A stretch of DNA of 64,000 nucleotides from Deltaproteobacteria bacterium. GTDB taxonomy: Bacteria; Desulfobacterota; Desulfobulbia; Desulfobulbales; Desulfurivibrionaceae. This document shows, one piece after another, positions 28,669 through 38,675 of the stretch. The notes beneath the pieces were generated by a model, which worked only from the letters and a program-made list of their open reading frames with translations, was not told the origin of the DNA and searched no databases. Both the position numbers and the translations under genes were made by a program. The first letter of the stretch is position 1. Every line of letters begins with the position of its first letter. The stretch covers positions 42,392-106,391 of the forward strand of contig JAJZRJ010000003.1 in NCBI GenBank assembly GCA_021802775.1, read 5' to 3'.

Positions 28669-29637
28669 ATGCATAGCGATAGACAGCTTTTCGATCTCTT
28701 CAACGGCGATGCCGATGGCATCTGTGCCCTGCATCAGTTGCGGCTCCACGAGCCGCGGCAGGCGCAACGCATTACCGGCGTCAAGCGCGACAACACCCTG
28801 CTTCGCCATCTTGCCGGGGTCAGGCAGGCGCAGATCACGGTGCTCGATATCTCGCTGGACCGCAACCGTGACCATCTCGTGCCGCTGCTCGACACCTGCA
28901 CGGTTTTTTATGCGGACCATCATTTTCCCGGCGAGATCCCTGCCTCGGCGAATCTTACGGCCCACATCGACCCGAGCCCCGAGGTCTGCACCTCGCTCAT
29001 CATCGACCGGCTGATCGGTGGCCGTTTTCGGGCGTGGGCCGTGGTCGGCGCCTTTGGCGACAACCTGTACGGGGTTGCGCAGCGGGCGGCGCGGGAGATC
29101 GGCCTTGCCGAGGCCGAGATCGCGCAGCTCAGGGAACTGGGAGAGTTGATGAACTACAACGGCTATGGCCGGAGTGTGGCGGATCTTTTTTATCATCCCG
29201 CAGCGCTCTACGAGGCAGTGCACTCTTTTGCCGATCCCCTGGCCTTTGTCCGTGAATCTTCCGCCTTGCCTGCGTTGCGGGAAGGCTATCAAGGCGACAT
29301 GGACAGGGCAGCGGCAATGCCGCCCTATCTCGACAATCCTGCCGGCCGGGTTTATACTTTCCCGGATAAACCGTGGGCCCGGCGGGTGGCGGGGGTGTTC
29401 AGCAACGACAAGGCGCGGGAGCGGCCAGCCCAGGCCCACGCCCTGCTGGTGGACAACGGCGACCACACCACCATGGTGAGCGTGCGGGCGCCGCTCACCA
29501 CGAAACAGGGGGCCGATACCCTGTGCCGCGCCTTTCCCACCGGCGGCGGCCGGACCGGCGCCGCCGGGATCAATGCCCTGCCCAACCCGATGATCGAACA
29601 ATTCCTGAAGGCATTCCAGGAGGTTTTCGCCCCATGA
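28669..29637 (+). CDS. DHH-family phosphoesterase-like protein
   Basis: A 322-residue protein. The N-terminal metal motif FNGDADGICALHQLRL and the YADHHFPG block are DHH-family signatures, and the C-terminus has the DHHA1 glycine motif GGGRTGAAGI. Members cleave phosphodiesters in small RNAs or cyclic dinucleotides, or dephosphorylate nucleotides; I cannot tell which here. The ATG at 28669 is seven bases after the lptD stop; an in-frame start further upstream would overlap lptD. Its stop overlaps mltB (ATGA at 29634-29637). Confidence 0.85.
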   Translation: MHSDRQLFDLFNGDADGICALHQLRLHEPRQAQRITGVKRDNTLLRHLAGVRQAQITVLDISLDRNRDHLVPLLDTCTVFYADHHFPGEIPASANLTAHIDPSPEVCTSLIIDRLIGGRFRAWAVVGAFGDNLYGVAQRAAREIGLAEAEIAQLRELGELMNYNGYGRSVADLFYHPAALYEAVHSFADPLAFVRESSALPALREGYQGDMDRAAAMPPYLDNPAGRVYTFPDKPWARRVAGVFSNDKARERPAQAHALLVDNGDHTTMVSVRAPLTTKQGADTLCRAFPTGGGRTGAAGINALPNPMIEQFLKAFQEVFAP

Positions 29638-30749
29638 GGATTTTTCGTTGCGGCCTGCCGCTGTTGTGTTTTTTGTGCCTGATTTCCGGCTGTGCGACGT
29701 TGCCGGCGCCTGAGCCGGAGGCGCCACCGGTTGTCGCCCCGCCGCCGGTTGTTCCGCCGAAGGCCGCCGATCTGGTCGAAGACGGCCAGCCCATCGATCT
29801 GGCCAGCGAACGGTATCAGGCCCTTTTCGTTGAACTACGCTCCAAGCACGGCTTCAGCGACGAGGAACTGACGGCGCTCTTCACCGGCGTGGCCATCAAG
29901 AAGCGGGTGCTCGAACTGATGGACATGCAGTGGGAGGCCAAGCCCTACTACCAATACTACCCGCGCTTCATCACCCTCGGGGTCATCAGCAAGGGCAAGA
30001 AGCTGATCCGGCAGCACCGCGAGGTGCTGGACCGCATCGAGGCGGAGATCGGCGTGGAGCGCGAGATCGTGGTGGCGATCTGGGGCATCGAGACCCAGTT
30101 CGGTAATCATGAAGGGGGCTTTTATCTCTTCCAGACCCTGAACACCCTCTTTGACGCCTATCCGCGGCGCAGTAAATTCTACCGCCAGCAGCTCGTCGAG
30201 TTTCTGCTGCTCTGCCGGGAAAACGGGGTGGACCCGCTCAAGGTGACTGGCTCCTACGGCGGCGCCTTTGGTCAGACCCAGTTCATCCCGTCGAGCTTTC
30301 GCGCCTATGCGGTGGATTTCGACGGTGATGGCCGGCGCGATGTCTGGCAATCGGTGCCGGACGTCCTGGCCAGCATCGCCAATTACCTGAAAAAATCCGG
30401 CTGGACTCTGGGGGCGCCGGTCTATTGGGAGCTGGGGCAGGAGCTGCAGGATGAGCGGCTGATGGAGGCGTATAAGGCCGGCCGCAAGGGGTTGGTGCCG
30501 TGGCGGCTGGTGGAGGAAGCGCAGGGAATTACGCTGGCTCAACCGCCGGCCGACAAGCCGCTGACCATCGTCGGTCTCGAGTTGGAGGGCGGCGGCATGC
30601 GCTATGTCGCCGGGTACCCCAATTTCCAGGCGATCACCAAGTGGAACAACTCGAACCGTTACGCCATGGCGGTGAGCGAGCTGGCCGAGATGTTCCGTGC
30701 GCCGTTATCCTTAAGCCCAGCCGCCGTGAACGGTGGTGCCAGCGAATAA
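29634..30749 (+). CDS. mltB: Membrane-bound lytic murein transglycosylase B
   Basis: A 371-residue lipoprotein. The signal ends in a lipobox (LCLISGCATLP), then a Pro-rich linker and the family 103 domain. The catalytic Glu is in AIWGIETQFGNHEGGFY, followed by SYGGAFGQTQFIPSSFRAYAVD and the later DVLASIANYLKKSGW. It cuts peptidoglycan from the outer membrane side. It overlaps the DHH gene by four bases, so it is translationally coupled. It ends before a bidirectional terminator shared with acs. Confidence 0.93.
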   Translation: MRIFRCGLPLLCFLCLISGCATLPAPEPEAPPVVAPPPVVPPKAADLVEDGQPIDLASERYQALFVELRSKHGFSDEELTALFTGVAIKKRVLELMDMQWEAKPYYQYYPRFITLGVISKGKKLIRQHREVLDRIEAEIGVEREIVVAIWGIETQFGNHEGGFYLFQTLNTLFDAYPRRSKFYRQQLVEFLLLCRENGVDPLKVTGSYGGAFGQTQFIPSSFRAYAVDFDGDGRRDVWQSVPDVLASIANYLKKSGWTLGAPVYWELGQELQDERLMEAYKAGRKGLVPWRLVEEAQGITLAQPPADKPLTIVGLELEGGGMRYVAGYPNFQAITKWNNSNRYAMAVSELAEMFRAPLSLSPAAVNGGASE

Positions 30750-30786
30750 GGTCTTTTCCGCCAGCCATCTTCGTCGCGACCGGAAC

Positions 30787-30823
30787 AAAAAAAGGAGCCG
30801 GGAAATCCCGGCTCCTTTTTTTT
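30787..30823. terminator. Bidirectional intrinsic terminator (mltB / acs)
   Basis: A perfect 9-bp stem (30794-30802 with 30807-30815, loop AAAT) is flanked by seven A on the left and eight T on the right, so it can stop transcription in both directions between the convergent mltB and acs genes. Confidence 0.93.
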
Positions 30824-30845
30824 GATGCCATGTCTCGATAGGCGG

Positions 30846-32843
<1,998 letters not shown>

Positions 32844-33086
32844 TTCTTTCTCCTAGCAAATTGTTGAAATCACGGCATACACCCGCCTGGGTGGTGTTGT
32901 CCCCCTGAGAACATTACGTGTATGCGCCCTGCGAACAAATAGCCGGAAAAAAGCGTCCCTCCGCCTCCCTATTTAGCATACGGGTAGAGACGGTCACAAG
33001 GGAAAAAATGGCGGGTTGTGAATTTCGCTTGTCAGGCAACACGGCATGGGGCTGTACTTTTCCGTTGGTCCTGCTATAGTCTGGCC

Positions 33087-34316
33087 ATGCATTTTTCTTC
33101 TCCCTATGGATACCGCCTTGTGACCCTGCGGGTGCTGCTGCGTCTTGGCGCGTTGCTCTTCTGTTGCGGTTGGCCGGCTGTGGCAGCAGCCCAGCCGGGT
33201 TGCGAGACCTCCTTGTTGCCGGCGGGCGCGGCGGTTGCTTTCCAGGATGATCTCAATTTCGCCGACCTTGAGCCGGCCATCGACCAGAGCCTGCGGCTGC
33301 TCGACAAGCTGCCGGCCAACCGCGAATACCGTCTTTGCAACGAGGCGTACACCGTGGCGTGGCTTAAGGATTCGCTGCGCGAGTTTCAGCAGATCGCCAG
33401 TCAGGCCCCGAATAATGAGGCGCTACGGCAGGCGCTGGCAGAGCGTTTTACGATTTGCCGCGCCGGCAGCCGGGAAAAACCGGGCAAGATTCTGCTGACC
33501 GGCTATTTCGAGCCGTTGGCCGAGGGGAGCCTGACCCCGCACGGGGCATACCGCTACCCGCTCTACCAACGGCCGGCCGACCTGGCCGAGCGCGAGGGTA
33601 CGAGCGGCAAGGAGTGGGGCCGTTATGCAAACGGCGAGTTTGTCCCCTACTGGAGCCGGGCCGAGATCGAAAACGAGAAACGGCTGGCAGGGCGGGAACT
33701 GGTCTATCTTGCCGACCCGCTGGCCCCCTTTATTCTCCAGGTGCAGGGTTCCGGCAAGGTGCGGCTACCGGACGGCTCTATCCGCCGCGTTCAGTTTGCC
33801 GGCAAGAATGGCCGACCCTATCGCAGTATCGGCAAGGTGCTCATCGAGGAAGGGGCCCTGCGCCGTGCCGAGGTGGACCTGCCCCGCATCGTCCGGTATC
33901 TCGGCAAGGTGCCGGCCACCGAGCGCGACCGCATCCTCCACACCAACGAATCCTACGTTTTTTTCCGCTGGGGCGACAACAGCGACGCCGGGCCGCGCGG
34001 GTGTTTCGGGGTGCCGCTCACCGCCGGCCGCTCCTTGGCCTTGGACCAGAACTGTTTCCCGCCCGGCGCCTTGGGCTGGTTGCATTCGCGCAAACCGCGG
34101 GTCAACGCGGCAGGGGAGATTGTCGGTTGGGAGCCATTTTCGCGGTTTGTGCTGAATCATGATCGGGGTTCGGCCATCGTCGGCACCGGCCGGGCGGATC
34201 TCTTCTGGGGCGCCGGGCCATACGCCCAGACCGCGGCCGGGGCGGCCAAACATCCGGCGGAATTGGTGTTCCTGATCAAAAAGAAAGGGTTGTCAGGGCC
34301 GGCGAAAATTCGGTAG
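33087..34316 (+). CDS. mltA: Membrane-bound lytic murein transglycosylase A
   Basis: A 409-residue protein with an N-terminal signal sequence (LLRLGALLFCCGWPAVAAAQPG), an MltA domain (LTGYFEPLAEG ... FILQVQGSGKVRLPDGS) and a 3D domain at the end (LNHDRGSAIVGTGRADLFWG) carrying the catalytic Asp. It cuts peptidoglycan glycan strands in the periplasm. I chose the ATG at 33087, which gives a compact signal peptide; the frame is open to 33018. No lipobox cysteine is in the expected place, so it may be secreted or only loosely attached. Confidence 0.9.
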   Translation: MHFSSPYGYRLVTLRVLLRLGALLFCCGWPAVAAAQPGCETSLLPAGAAVAFQDDLNFADLEPAIDQSLRLLDKLPANREYRLCNEAYTVAWLKDSLREFQQIASQAPNNEALRQALAERFTICRAGSREKPGKILLTGYFEPLAEGSLTPHGAYRYPLYQRPADLAEREGTSGKEWGRYANGEFVPYWSRAEIENEKRLAGRELVYLADPLAPFILQVQGSGKVRLPDGSIRRVQFAGKNGRPYRSIGKVLIEEGALRRAEVDLPRIVRYLGKVPATERDRILHTNESYVFFRWGDNSDAGPRGCFGVPLTAGRSLALDQNCFPPGALGWLHSRKPRVNAAGEIVGWEPFSRFVLNHDRGSAIVGTGRADLFWGAGPYAQTAAGAAKHPAELVFLIKKKGLSGPAKIR

Positions 34317-34377
34317 GATTGGGGTGGTAGCCAGCGAGGAATGAGCCGAACGGCTGGCGCGACAAGGGAGGGGGCGC

Positions 34378-35556
34378 ATGAAACAACCGGAAGTGGATTA
34401 CTGGATCTCGGCGATGCTGGAGACCTACGGCAACGTCTCCGACCTCAACATCACCGTGGGCCGGCCGTTGCAGGTCGAAACCGGCGGCCAGCTCGTGCCG
34501 GTGAAGGTGGAACCGGAAGTGACGGCGCTGACTCCCTTCCAGACCGAGGTCTTCGCCCTGAACCTCATCCGGGGCAACCAGCGCCTGCTGACCGACCTGG
34601 TGACCCACGGCTCCTGCGATCTTTCCTACTGGCTGGGTGACAAGGCGCGCTTCCGCGTCAACGTCTTTTCCCAGAAGGGCAACCTCTCCACCGTGCTGCG
34701 CCAGTTGCCCACCAAGATCCCCACCATCAGCCAGTTGAACCTGCCGCCGATCTTCAACAAGATGACCCGCGAACGCAACGGCTTCATCCTGGTGACCGGC
34801 GCCACCGGTTCCGGTAAGACCACCAGCCTTGCCGCCCTGCTCGATAAATTGAACAACGAGCGGGCCGAGCATATCGTCACCCTGGAAGACCCCATCGAGT
34901 TCGTCCACCCGCACCGGGTCGCCACCTTCAACCAGCGCGAACTGGGCAATGACTTCGACGCCTTTGCCGCGGGCCTCCGGGCTGCCCTGCGCCAGGCCCC
35001 GAAGATCATCCTGGTGGGCGAGATGCGCGACCGCGAGACCATGGAGATCGGCATGTCCGCCGCGGAAACCGGCCACCTGGTGCTTTCCACCCTCCATACC
35101 GTGGATGCCGGCCAGACCATCAACCGCATCCTCGGCATGTTCGAGCAGGAGGAACAGGCGCAGATCAGGAATCGCCTGGTGGACACCATCCGCTGGGTAA
35201 TCTGCCAGCGGTTGCTGCCCAAGATCGGCGGCGGCCGGGTGGCGGCCTTCGAGATCATGGGCATGAACCTGCGGGTGCGGGAACTCATCATGAACGGCGA
35301 GAGCGAGGATAAGACCTACTACGACATCATCGCCGATGCCAAGGCCATGGGCTGGCAGACCTTTGACCAGCATATCCTCGAACTCTTCGAGCAGGGGATC
35401 ATCACCGAGGAAACGGCTCTTGGCTACTGTACCCGCAGGACCAGCATCAGCCGCGGGCTCGATCGGATCAAGGCCTCCCGCGGCGAGGAAACCACGCAGA
35501 TTACCGGCCTGGGCATGGAAGAACAGGAAGACCCCCGCAAACGCAAGGGGTTCTAA
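34378..35556 (+). CDS. Type IV pilus twitching ATPase, PilT/PilU-type
   Basis: A 392-residue secretion-type ATPase. Visible: the PilT N-domain, Walker A GATGSGKTTS near residue 140, Asp box HIVTLEDPIEFVH, Walker B-like MRDRETMEIGMSAAETGHLV and the His box STLHTVDAGQTINRI. It powers pilus retraction in the cytoplasm. The C-terminal extension (residues about 350-392) is polar and weakly conserved. No other pilus gene is in the window. The following gene, with a zinc ribbon, starts 33 bases downstream after GGAGG and may be a partner. Confidence 0.9.
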   Translation: MKQPEVDYWISAMLETYGNVSDLNITVGRPLQVETGGQLVPVKVEPEVTALTPFQTEVFALNLIRGNQRLLTDLVTHGSCDLSYWLGDKARFRVNVFSQKGNLSTVLRQLPTKIPTISQLNLPPIFNKMTRERNGFILVTGATGSGKTTSLAALLDKLNNERAEHIVTLEDPIEFVHPHRVATFNQRELGNDFDAFAAGLRAALRQAPKIILVGEMRDRETMEIGMSAAETGHLVLSTLHTVDAGQTINRILGMFEQEEQAQIRNRLVDTIRWVICQRLLPKIGGGRVAAFEIMGMNLRVRELIMNGESEDKTYYDIIADAKAMGWQTFDQHILELFEQGIITEETALGYCTRRTSISRGLDRIKASRGEETTQITGLGMEEQEDPRKRKGF

Positions 35557-35589
35557 CTCGACTGCGGCTCAGTCACACGGAGGAACCAC

Positions 35590-36375
35590 ATGCTGTCCCA
35601 TTGCCCCCATTGTCGGAAAGAGTTGAACCTGAACGAGGCGCAGAAGGAGAAGCTGCAGAAGGCGGTGGACTCTCTGGCCGAAGGCAAGACCCTGAAGATT
35701 GCCTGCCCCTTTTGCAGGCAGCCGATCAATCTGCGCCGGGACGGCACGGCCGAAGAGGGCGGGGTGATGAGCAATGTGCTCTATTCGGAGCACAGCGGTA
35801 CCGAGGATCAGCCGGTCGAAAGGATGGTCGAGGAGGTCAAGAAGCCACCCCAGCCGCTGAAGCCGCCGCCGGCCGCCCCCAAGCCGCCGGAGGTGGGCTG
35901 GCTTGCCGCCGGCGAGTATCAGGCCCAGGAAGTGGTGAAGGATGTCCCGCTGGTGATGATCCTCATGGCGGACGGCCCGGCGCGGGCCACTGTCGCCGAG
36001 GCCTTCAGCAGCCTCGGCTACCAGCCGGAGTTCCCCCAGGCGGTGGAGCAGGCGGTGGAGCGCATGCGGTTTGTCAATTTCGCGGCCGTGGTGCTGCATG
36101 CGGGCTTTGAGGGGGGCAAACTCAAGGAGTCTGCCTTCCATCGCCATATGTGCGAGCTGCCGATGGCGACCCGCCGCTCCATCTATTATGTGCTCATCGG
36201 TCCGGAGTTTCACACCCTCTATGATCTCGAAGCACTCTCCTTCAGCGCCAATCTGGTGGTGAACGATCAGCAGGTGCCCCGGATGCCCATCATCCTCAAG
36301 AAAGGGCTGCGCGATTATGAGGATCTTTTTGGCCCCTACCTGGAAGCACTAGAGGCGCATGGGAAGAAGAAGTAG
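35590..36375 (+). CDS. Zinc-ribbon protein with receiver-like C-terminal domain
   Basis: A 261-residue protein. Two CxxC pairs at the start (CPHCRKE and CPFCRQP) form a zinc ribbon like that of MJ0042-type domains. A Pro-rich linker (KPPPAAPKPPEVG) leads to a C-terminal domain of about 130 residues with a strand/helix order like response-regulator receivers (VPLVMILMADGPARATVAEAFSSLG) but without a clear phospho-Asp. It may be a degenerate receiver that interacts with the PilT-like ATPase encoded upstream. I know no specific function. Confidence 0.65.
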   Translation: MLSHCPHCRKELNLNEAQKEKLQKAVDSLAEGKTLKIACPFCRQPINLRRDGTAEEGGVMSNVLYSEHSGTEDQPVERMVEEVKKPPQPLKPPPAAPKPPEVGWLAAGEYQAQEVVKDVPLVMILMADGPARATVAEAFSSLGYQPEFPQAVEQAVERMRFVNFAAVVLHAGFEGGKLKESAFHRHMCELPMATRRSIYYVLIGPEFHTLYDLEALSFSANLVVNDQQVPRMPIILKKGLRDYEDLFGPYLEALEAHGKKK

Positions 36376-36384
36376 GCGAGGCGC

Positions 36385-36690
36385 TCAGGCGGCCTTGGTG
36401 AATGGTTTGATCTCCTGCGCCAAGGTCTCCTCGATGGCGTCGCGCGCCACTTCAAGGTCGAAGCGGGCCTGCAGGTTGATCCAGAACTGGGCGGTCGTCC
36501 CGAAATAACGGCCAAGTCGTAGCGCGGTGTCCGCCGAGATGCCGCGTTTTTCCAGCACGATTTCGTTGATGCGCCGCGCCGGCACATGAATTTCCTTGGC
36601 AAGCCGATACTGACTGATGCCCAGCGGCACCAGAAATTCCTCTCTGAGGATTTCGCCGGGATGAATGGGTGGGAAGTCTCTTTTGTTCAT
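36385..36690 (-). CDS. HigA/VapI-family antitoxin
   Basis: A 101-residue antitoxin with the family start (IHPGEILREEFLVPLGISQYRLA) and a helix-turn-helix of XRE type (VPARRINEIVLEKRGISADTALRL). It pairs with the RelE-fold toxin that ends 12 bases upstream. The group includes GraA (HigA) of Pseudomonas, a tight-binding repressor and antidote. The ATG at 36690 follows GGGAGAG. It belongs to a separate and unrelated subfamily from the HigA in the prophage. Confidence 0.87.
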   Translation of the reverse strand: MNKRDFPPIHPGEILREEFLVPLGISQYRLAKEIHVPARRINEIVLEKRGISADTALRLGRYFGTTAQFWINLQARFDLEVARDAIEETLAQEIKPFTKAA

Positions 36691-36702
36691 AACGCACTCT
36701 CC

Positions 36703-36984
36703 CTAATGGTAGTCCACGATCTCCACGTCAAAGGCGTTGCCGTCGCGCCAGATAAAACAGATACGCCACTGACCGTTGATGCGAATGCTGTGCTGACCAG
36801 CCCGGTCGCCATGCAGTGCCTCAAGACGATTGCCTGGTGGTGATTTCAAGTCGTCAAGTTCTCCGGCGCCATCGATCATTTCCAGCTTTCGTGCGGCAAG
36901 GCGTTGAATGCCCTGCGGAAGCCTGGAGGAGAACCGGCCATTGAATATCTTTTGTGTCTCCCTGCCCTTGAAAGACTGGATCAT
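36703..36984 (-). CDS. RelE/HigB-fold toxin (GraT/HigB-1 type)
   Basis: A 93-residue toxin of the plasmid-maintenance HigB group (PF05015 type): MIQSFKGRETQKIFNG ..., then LPQGIQRLAARKLEMIDGA and the C-terminal GQWRICFIWRDG. It should be a ribosome-bound mRNase. It is first in the operon; the antitoxin gene follows 12 bases later. The predicted -10 box lies so close to the ATG that the mRNA may be almost leaderless. Confidence 0.87.
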   Translation of the reverse strand: MIQSFKGRETQKIFNGRFSSRLPQGIQRLAARKLEMIDGAGELDDLKSPPGNRLEALHGDRAGQHSIRINGQWRICFIWRDGNAFDVEIVDYH

Positions 36985-36990
36985 ATTTAA

Positions 36991-37028
36991 ACAATAACGA
37001 CAAACGTTAATAGCGTCAAGCGTTAACG
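36991..37028 (-). promoter_or_regulatory. Promoter/operator of the second TA operon
   Basis: Leftward TTGACG (37014-37019), 17-base spacer, TATTGT (36991-36996). CGTTAA occurs twice (37005-37010, 37021-37026); the second is part of a perfect palindrome CGTTAACG (37021-37028), a likely antitoxin binding site. Transcription would begin within a few bases of the toxin ATG. Confidence 0.6.
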
Positions 37029-37076
37029 TGGTGGTGCATGATGAAATAGGGGGCGCTCGATGGAGGGGTGGGCGTC

Positions 37077-37120
37077 TCTAGTATAGGGACGCTCTTAATC
37101 TAGTATAGGGACGCTCTTAA
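37077..37120 (+). repeat. Perfect 22-bp tandem duplication
   Basis: The 22-base unit TCTAGTATAGGGACGCTCTTAA occurs twice in a row (37077-37098 and 37099-37120). The second copy runs on into the left terminal inverted repeat of the transposase element. The duplication therefore repeats the outer part of the element end. Confidence 0.95.
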
Positions 37121-37129
37121 GAAATTAAG
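37108..37129 (+). repeat. Left 22-bp inverted repeat of the REP-transposase element
   Basis: GGGACGCTCTTAAGAAATTAAG, the exact reverse complement of 38168-38189, lies 35 bases before the transposase ATG. Confidence 0.95.
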
Positions 37130-37164
37130 TTGACAATCATTTCTGCTGAAGATAGCTTCGATTT

Positions 37165-38163
37165 ATGCCTCGAACTGCACGACTTGACGCGCCCGGAGTA
37201 TTCCATCACGTGATGATCCGGGGGATAGAGCGCCGGAACATATTTCGCACCAGGAAAGACCGGGAGGATTTTCTGCAGCGCCTGGGGAAATTGCTTCCGG
37301 AAACCCGCACTGCCTGCTATGGCTGGGCTTTTTTATCCAATCACGCCCACTTCCTTTTCAGAACCGGCAGTATCCCGCTGTCCAACCTGATGCGCAGGTT
37401 GCTGACCGGCTATGTCGTCGGTTTCAACCGACGCCACGGCCGACACGGACAGCTTTTTCAGAATCGCTTCAAATCGATCGTCTGCCAGGAAGAGGTTTAT
37501 CTCAAGGAGCTTGTGCGCTACATTCATCTGAATCCTGTTCGGGCCGGTCTGGTAACTGACCTTGCCGGATTGCAGCGGTACCGTTATTGCGGCCATGGCG
37601 CGCTTGCCGGCGCTGCCGAGGTGGAGTGGCAGGACGCGGAACATGTCCTGGCCTTTTTCGGCAAGAGGACTTCCACCGCCAGGCAGGCTTATCAAGCTTA
37701 CATGGAAGAAGGCCTTCAGCAGGGGCATCGCAACGACCTGGTTGGAGGCGGCTTGATTCGCAGCCTCGGGGGCTGGGCGGAAGTAAAGCGGTTGGGGCGG
37801 GACCACGGGATGAGCGATGAACGTATCCTGGGTGAGTCGGATTTTGTCGAGACGATTTTGTCCGAAGCGGGTGAGGCCTTGACCCGGCAATATACCTTGA
37901 AGGCCTCTGGTTACGATTTGCAAAAAATCGCCGGGAGGGCAGCATCGCTATTGGGAATCGAGGCGGCTGAAATCTTTTCCCCCGGCCGCCGGAGTGTCAA
38001 GTCCAAGGCAAGAAGTCTCGTTTGTTTCTGGGCCGCCAGGGAACTGGGCATGTCGCTGGCCGACCTGGCGCGCGCCTTTGCCATAAGCATTCCGGGCATC
38101 AGCTATGCCGTCAGGCGAGGCGAAGCCCTTGCGTGGATCAATAAGTACAAGCTGAAGGATTAA
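37165..38163 (+). CDS. REP-associated tyrosine transposase (Y1, RAYT family)
   Basis: A 332-residue single-strand transposase. The HUH motif is in AFLSNHAHFLFR and the catalytic Tyr is in YLKELVRYIHLNPVRAGLV, both typical of the Y1 transposase domain (residues 1 to about 150). A further C-terminal part ends with an HTH-like segment (SLADLARAFAISIPGISYAVRRG). Known: RAYTs act on short palindromic repeats. Here the gene is bounded by perfect 22-bp inverted repeats, and its stop is four bases from the right one. It entered the 3' part of a HEPN-type gene on the other strand. Confidence 0.9.
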   Translation: MPRTARLDAPGVFHHVMIRGIERRNIFRTRKDREDFLQRLGKLLPETRTACYGWAFLSNHAHFLFRTGSIPLSNLMRRLLTGYVVGFNRRHGRHGQLFQNRFKSIVCQEEVYLKELVRYIHLNPVRAGLVTDLAGLQRYRYCGHGALAGAAEVEWQDAEHVLAFFGKRTSTARQAYQAYMEEGLQQGHRNDLVGGGLIRSLGGWAEVKRLGRDHGMSDERILGESDFVETILSEAGEALTRQYTLKASGYDLQKIAGRAASLLGIEAAEIFSPGRRSVKSKARSLVCFWAARELGMSLADLARAFAISIPGISYAVRRGEALAWINKYKLKD

Positions 38164-38167
38164 ATTT

Positions 38168-38189
38168 CTTAATTTCTTAAGAGCGTCCC
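38168..38189 (-). repeat. Right 22-bp inverted repeat of the REP-transposase element
   Basis: Exact reverse complement of 37108-37129. On the minus strand it supplies the last codons and the stop (TAA) of the truncated HEPN gene. Confidence 0.95.
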
Positions 38190-38257
38190 CATTTTTTCAT
38201 TTTTTCGGCCAAGGCGTGGTCAGTCTTGTCGAGATATCCCCGCACCTCCTCGTTCAT
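38177..38257 (-). pseudogene. Truncated HEPN-domain (HepT-type) gene
   Basis: An ATG that overlaps the MNT gene stop (ATGA at 38254-38257) opens a frame of 26 codons starting MNEEVRGYLDKTDHALAE. This matches the usual N-terminus of HEPN toxins that are encoded directly behind MNT antitoxin genes. Then the frame enters the transposon tail and right inverted repeat and stops. The catalytic RX4-6H motif and most of the domain (normally about 110-130 residues) are missing, so the toxin is dead. Confidence 0.75.
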
Positions 38258-38583
38258 ACCTCGACGCCTTCCCGTTCTACGTTCCGGTAAAAGGAATATC
38301 CCTTTGTCGCAGCGAGTCGGAACTGTGCTTCGGTGAAAATCTTGAGCGAGATCACCGGCCGGAAATCATGGTCCCACATGACGCGATAGGCAACTTCGTC
38401 AATCGCGTCTTCCAGGGCCGGTGTTTTTTCGTCCACCAGGGCAACCAGGTCGAGGTCGGAATCGGCTGCGGCATCGCCACGTGCCCGTGAACCGAACAGG
38501 ATCAGCTTTGTGATGTGACGCCGGACTTCCTCGGGCAGTCTGCTTCTCAATTCGTGTATGAGTTGTTTATCCAGCTCGCCCAT
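38254..38583 (-). CDS. MNT-type nucleotidyltransferase (MntA-like antitoxin)
   Basis: A 109-residue minimal nucleotidyltransferase. The motif GSRARGDAAADSDLDLVAL (GSxARG and DxD) is intact. Known: in MntA-HepT (type VII) systems this enzyme AMPylates the HEPN toxin and so silences it. The ATG follows a strong AGGAGG. The partner gene starts in a four-base overlap but is cut by the RAYT element, so this antitoxin is now an orphan. Confidence 0.87.
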   Translation of the reverse strand: MGELDKQLIHELRSRLPEEVRRHITKLILFGSRARGDAAADSDLDLVALVDEKTPALEDAIDEVAYRVMWDHDFRPVISLKIFTEAQFRLAATKGYSFYRNVEREGVEV

Positions 38584-38675
38584 CGATTCCTCCTGATCGC
38601 CATGTTCTGCACTATCTCCTAACCTTGTATATAGCGTAATCTCGCGGTGGAATAAAGCCTTTCGCGAGCAAGAGG

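Larger units (their letters stand above)
37077..38208 (+). mobile_element. RAYT transposable element with inverted ends
   Basis: The unit comprises the 22-bp tandem end copies, the left inverted repeat, the transposase gene and the right inverted repeat, followed by an A/T-rich tail (38191-38205). The right boundary is not certain; I place it where HEPN-like coding sequence begins on the minus strand. No target-site duplication is visible, which fits Y1 chemistry. Confidence 0.75.
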
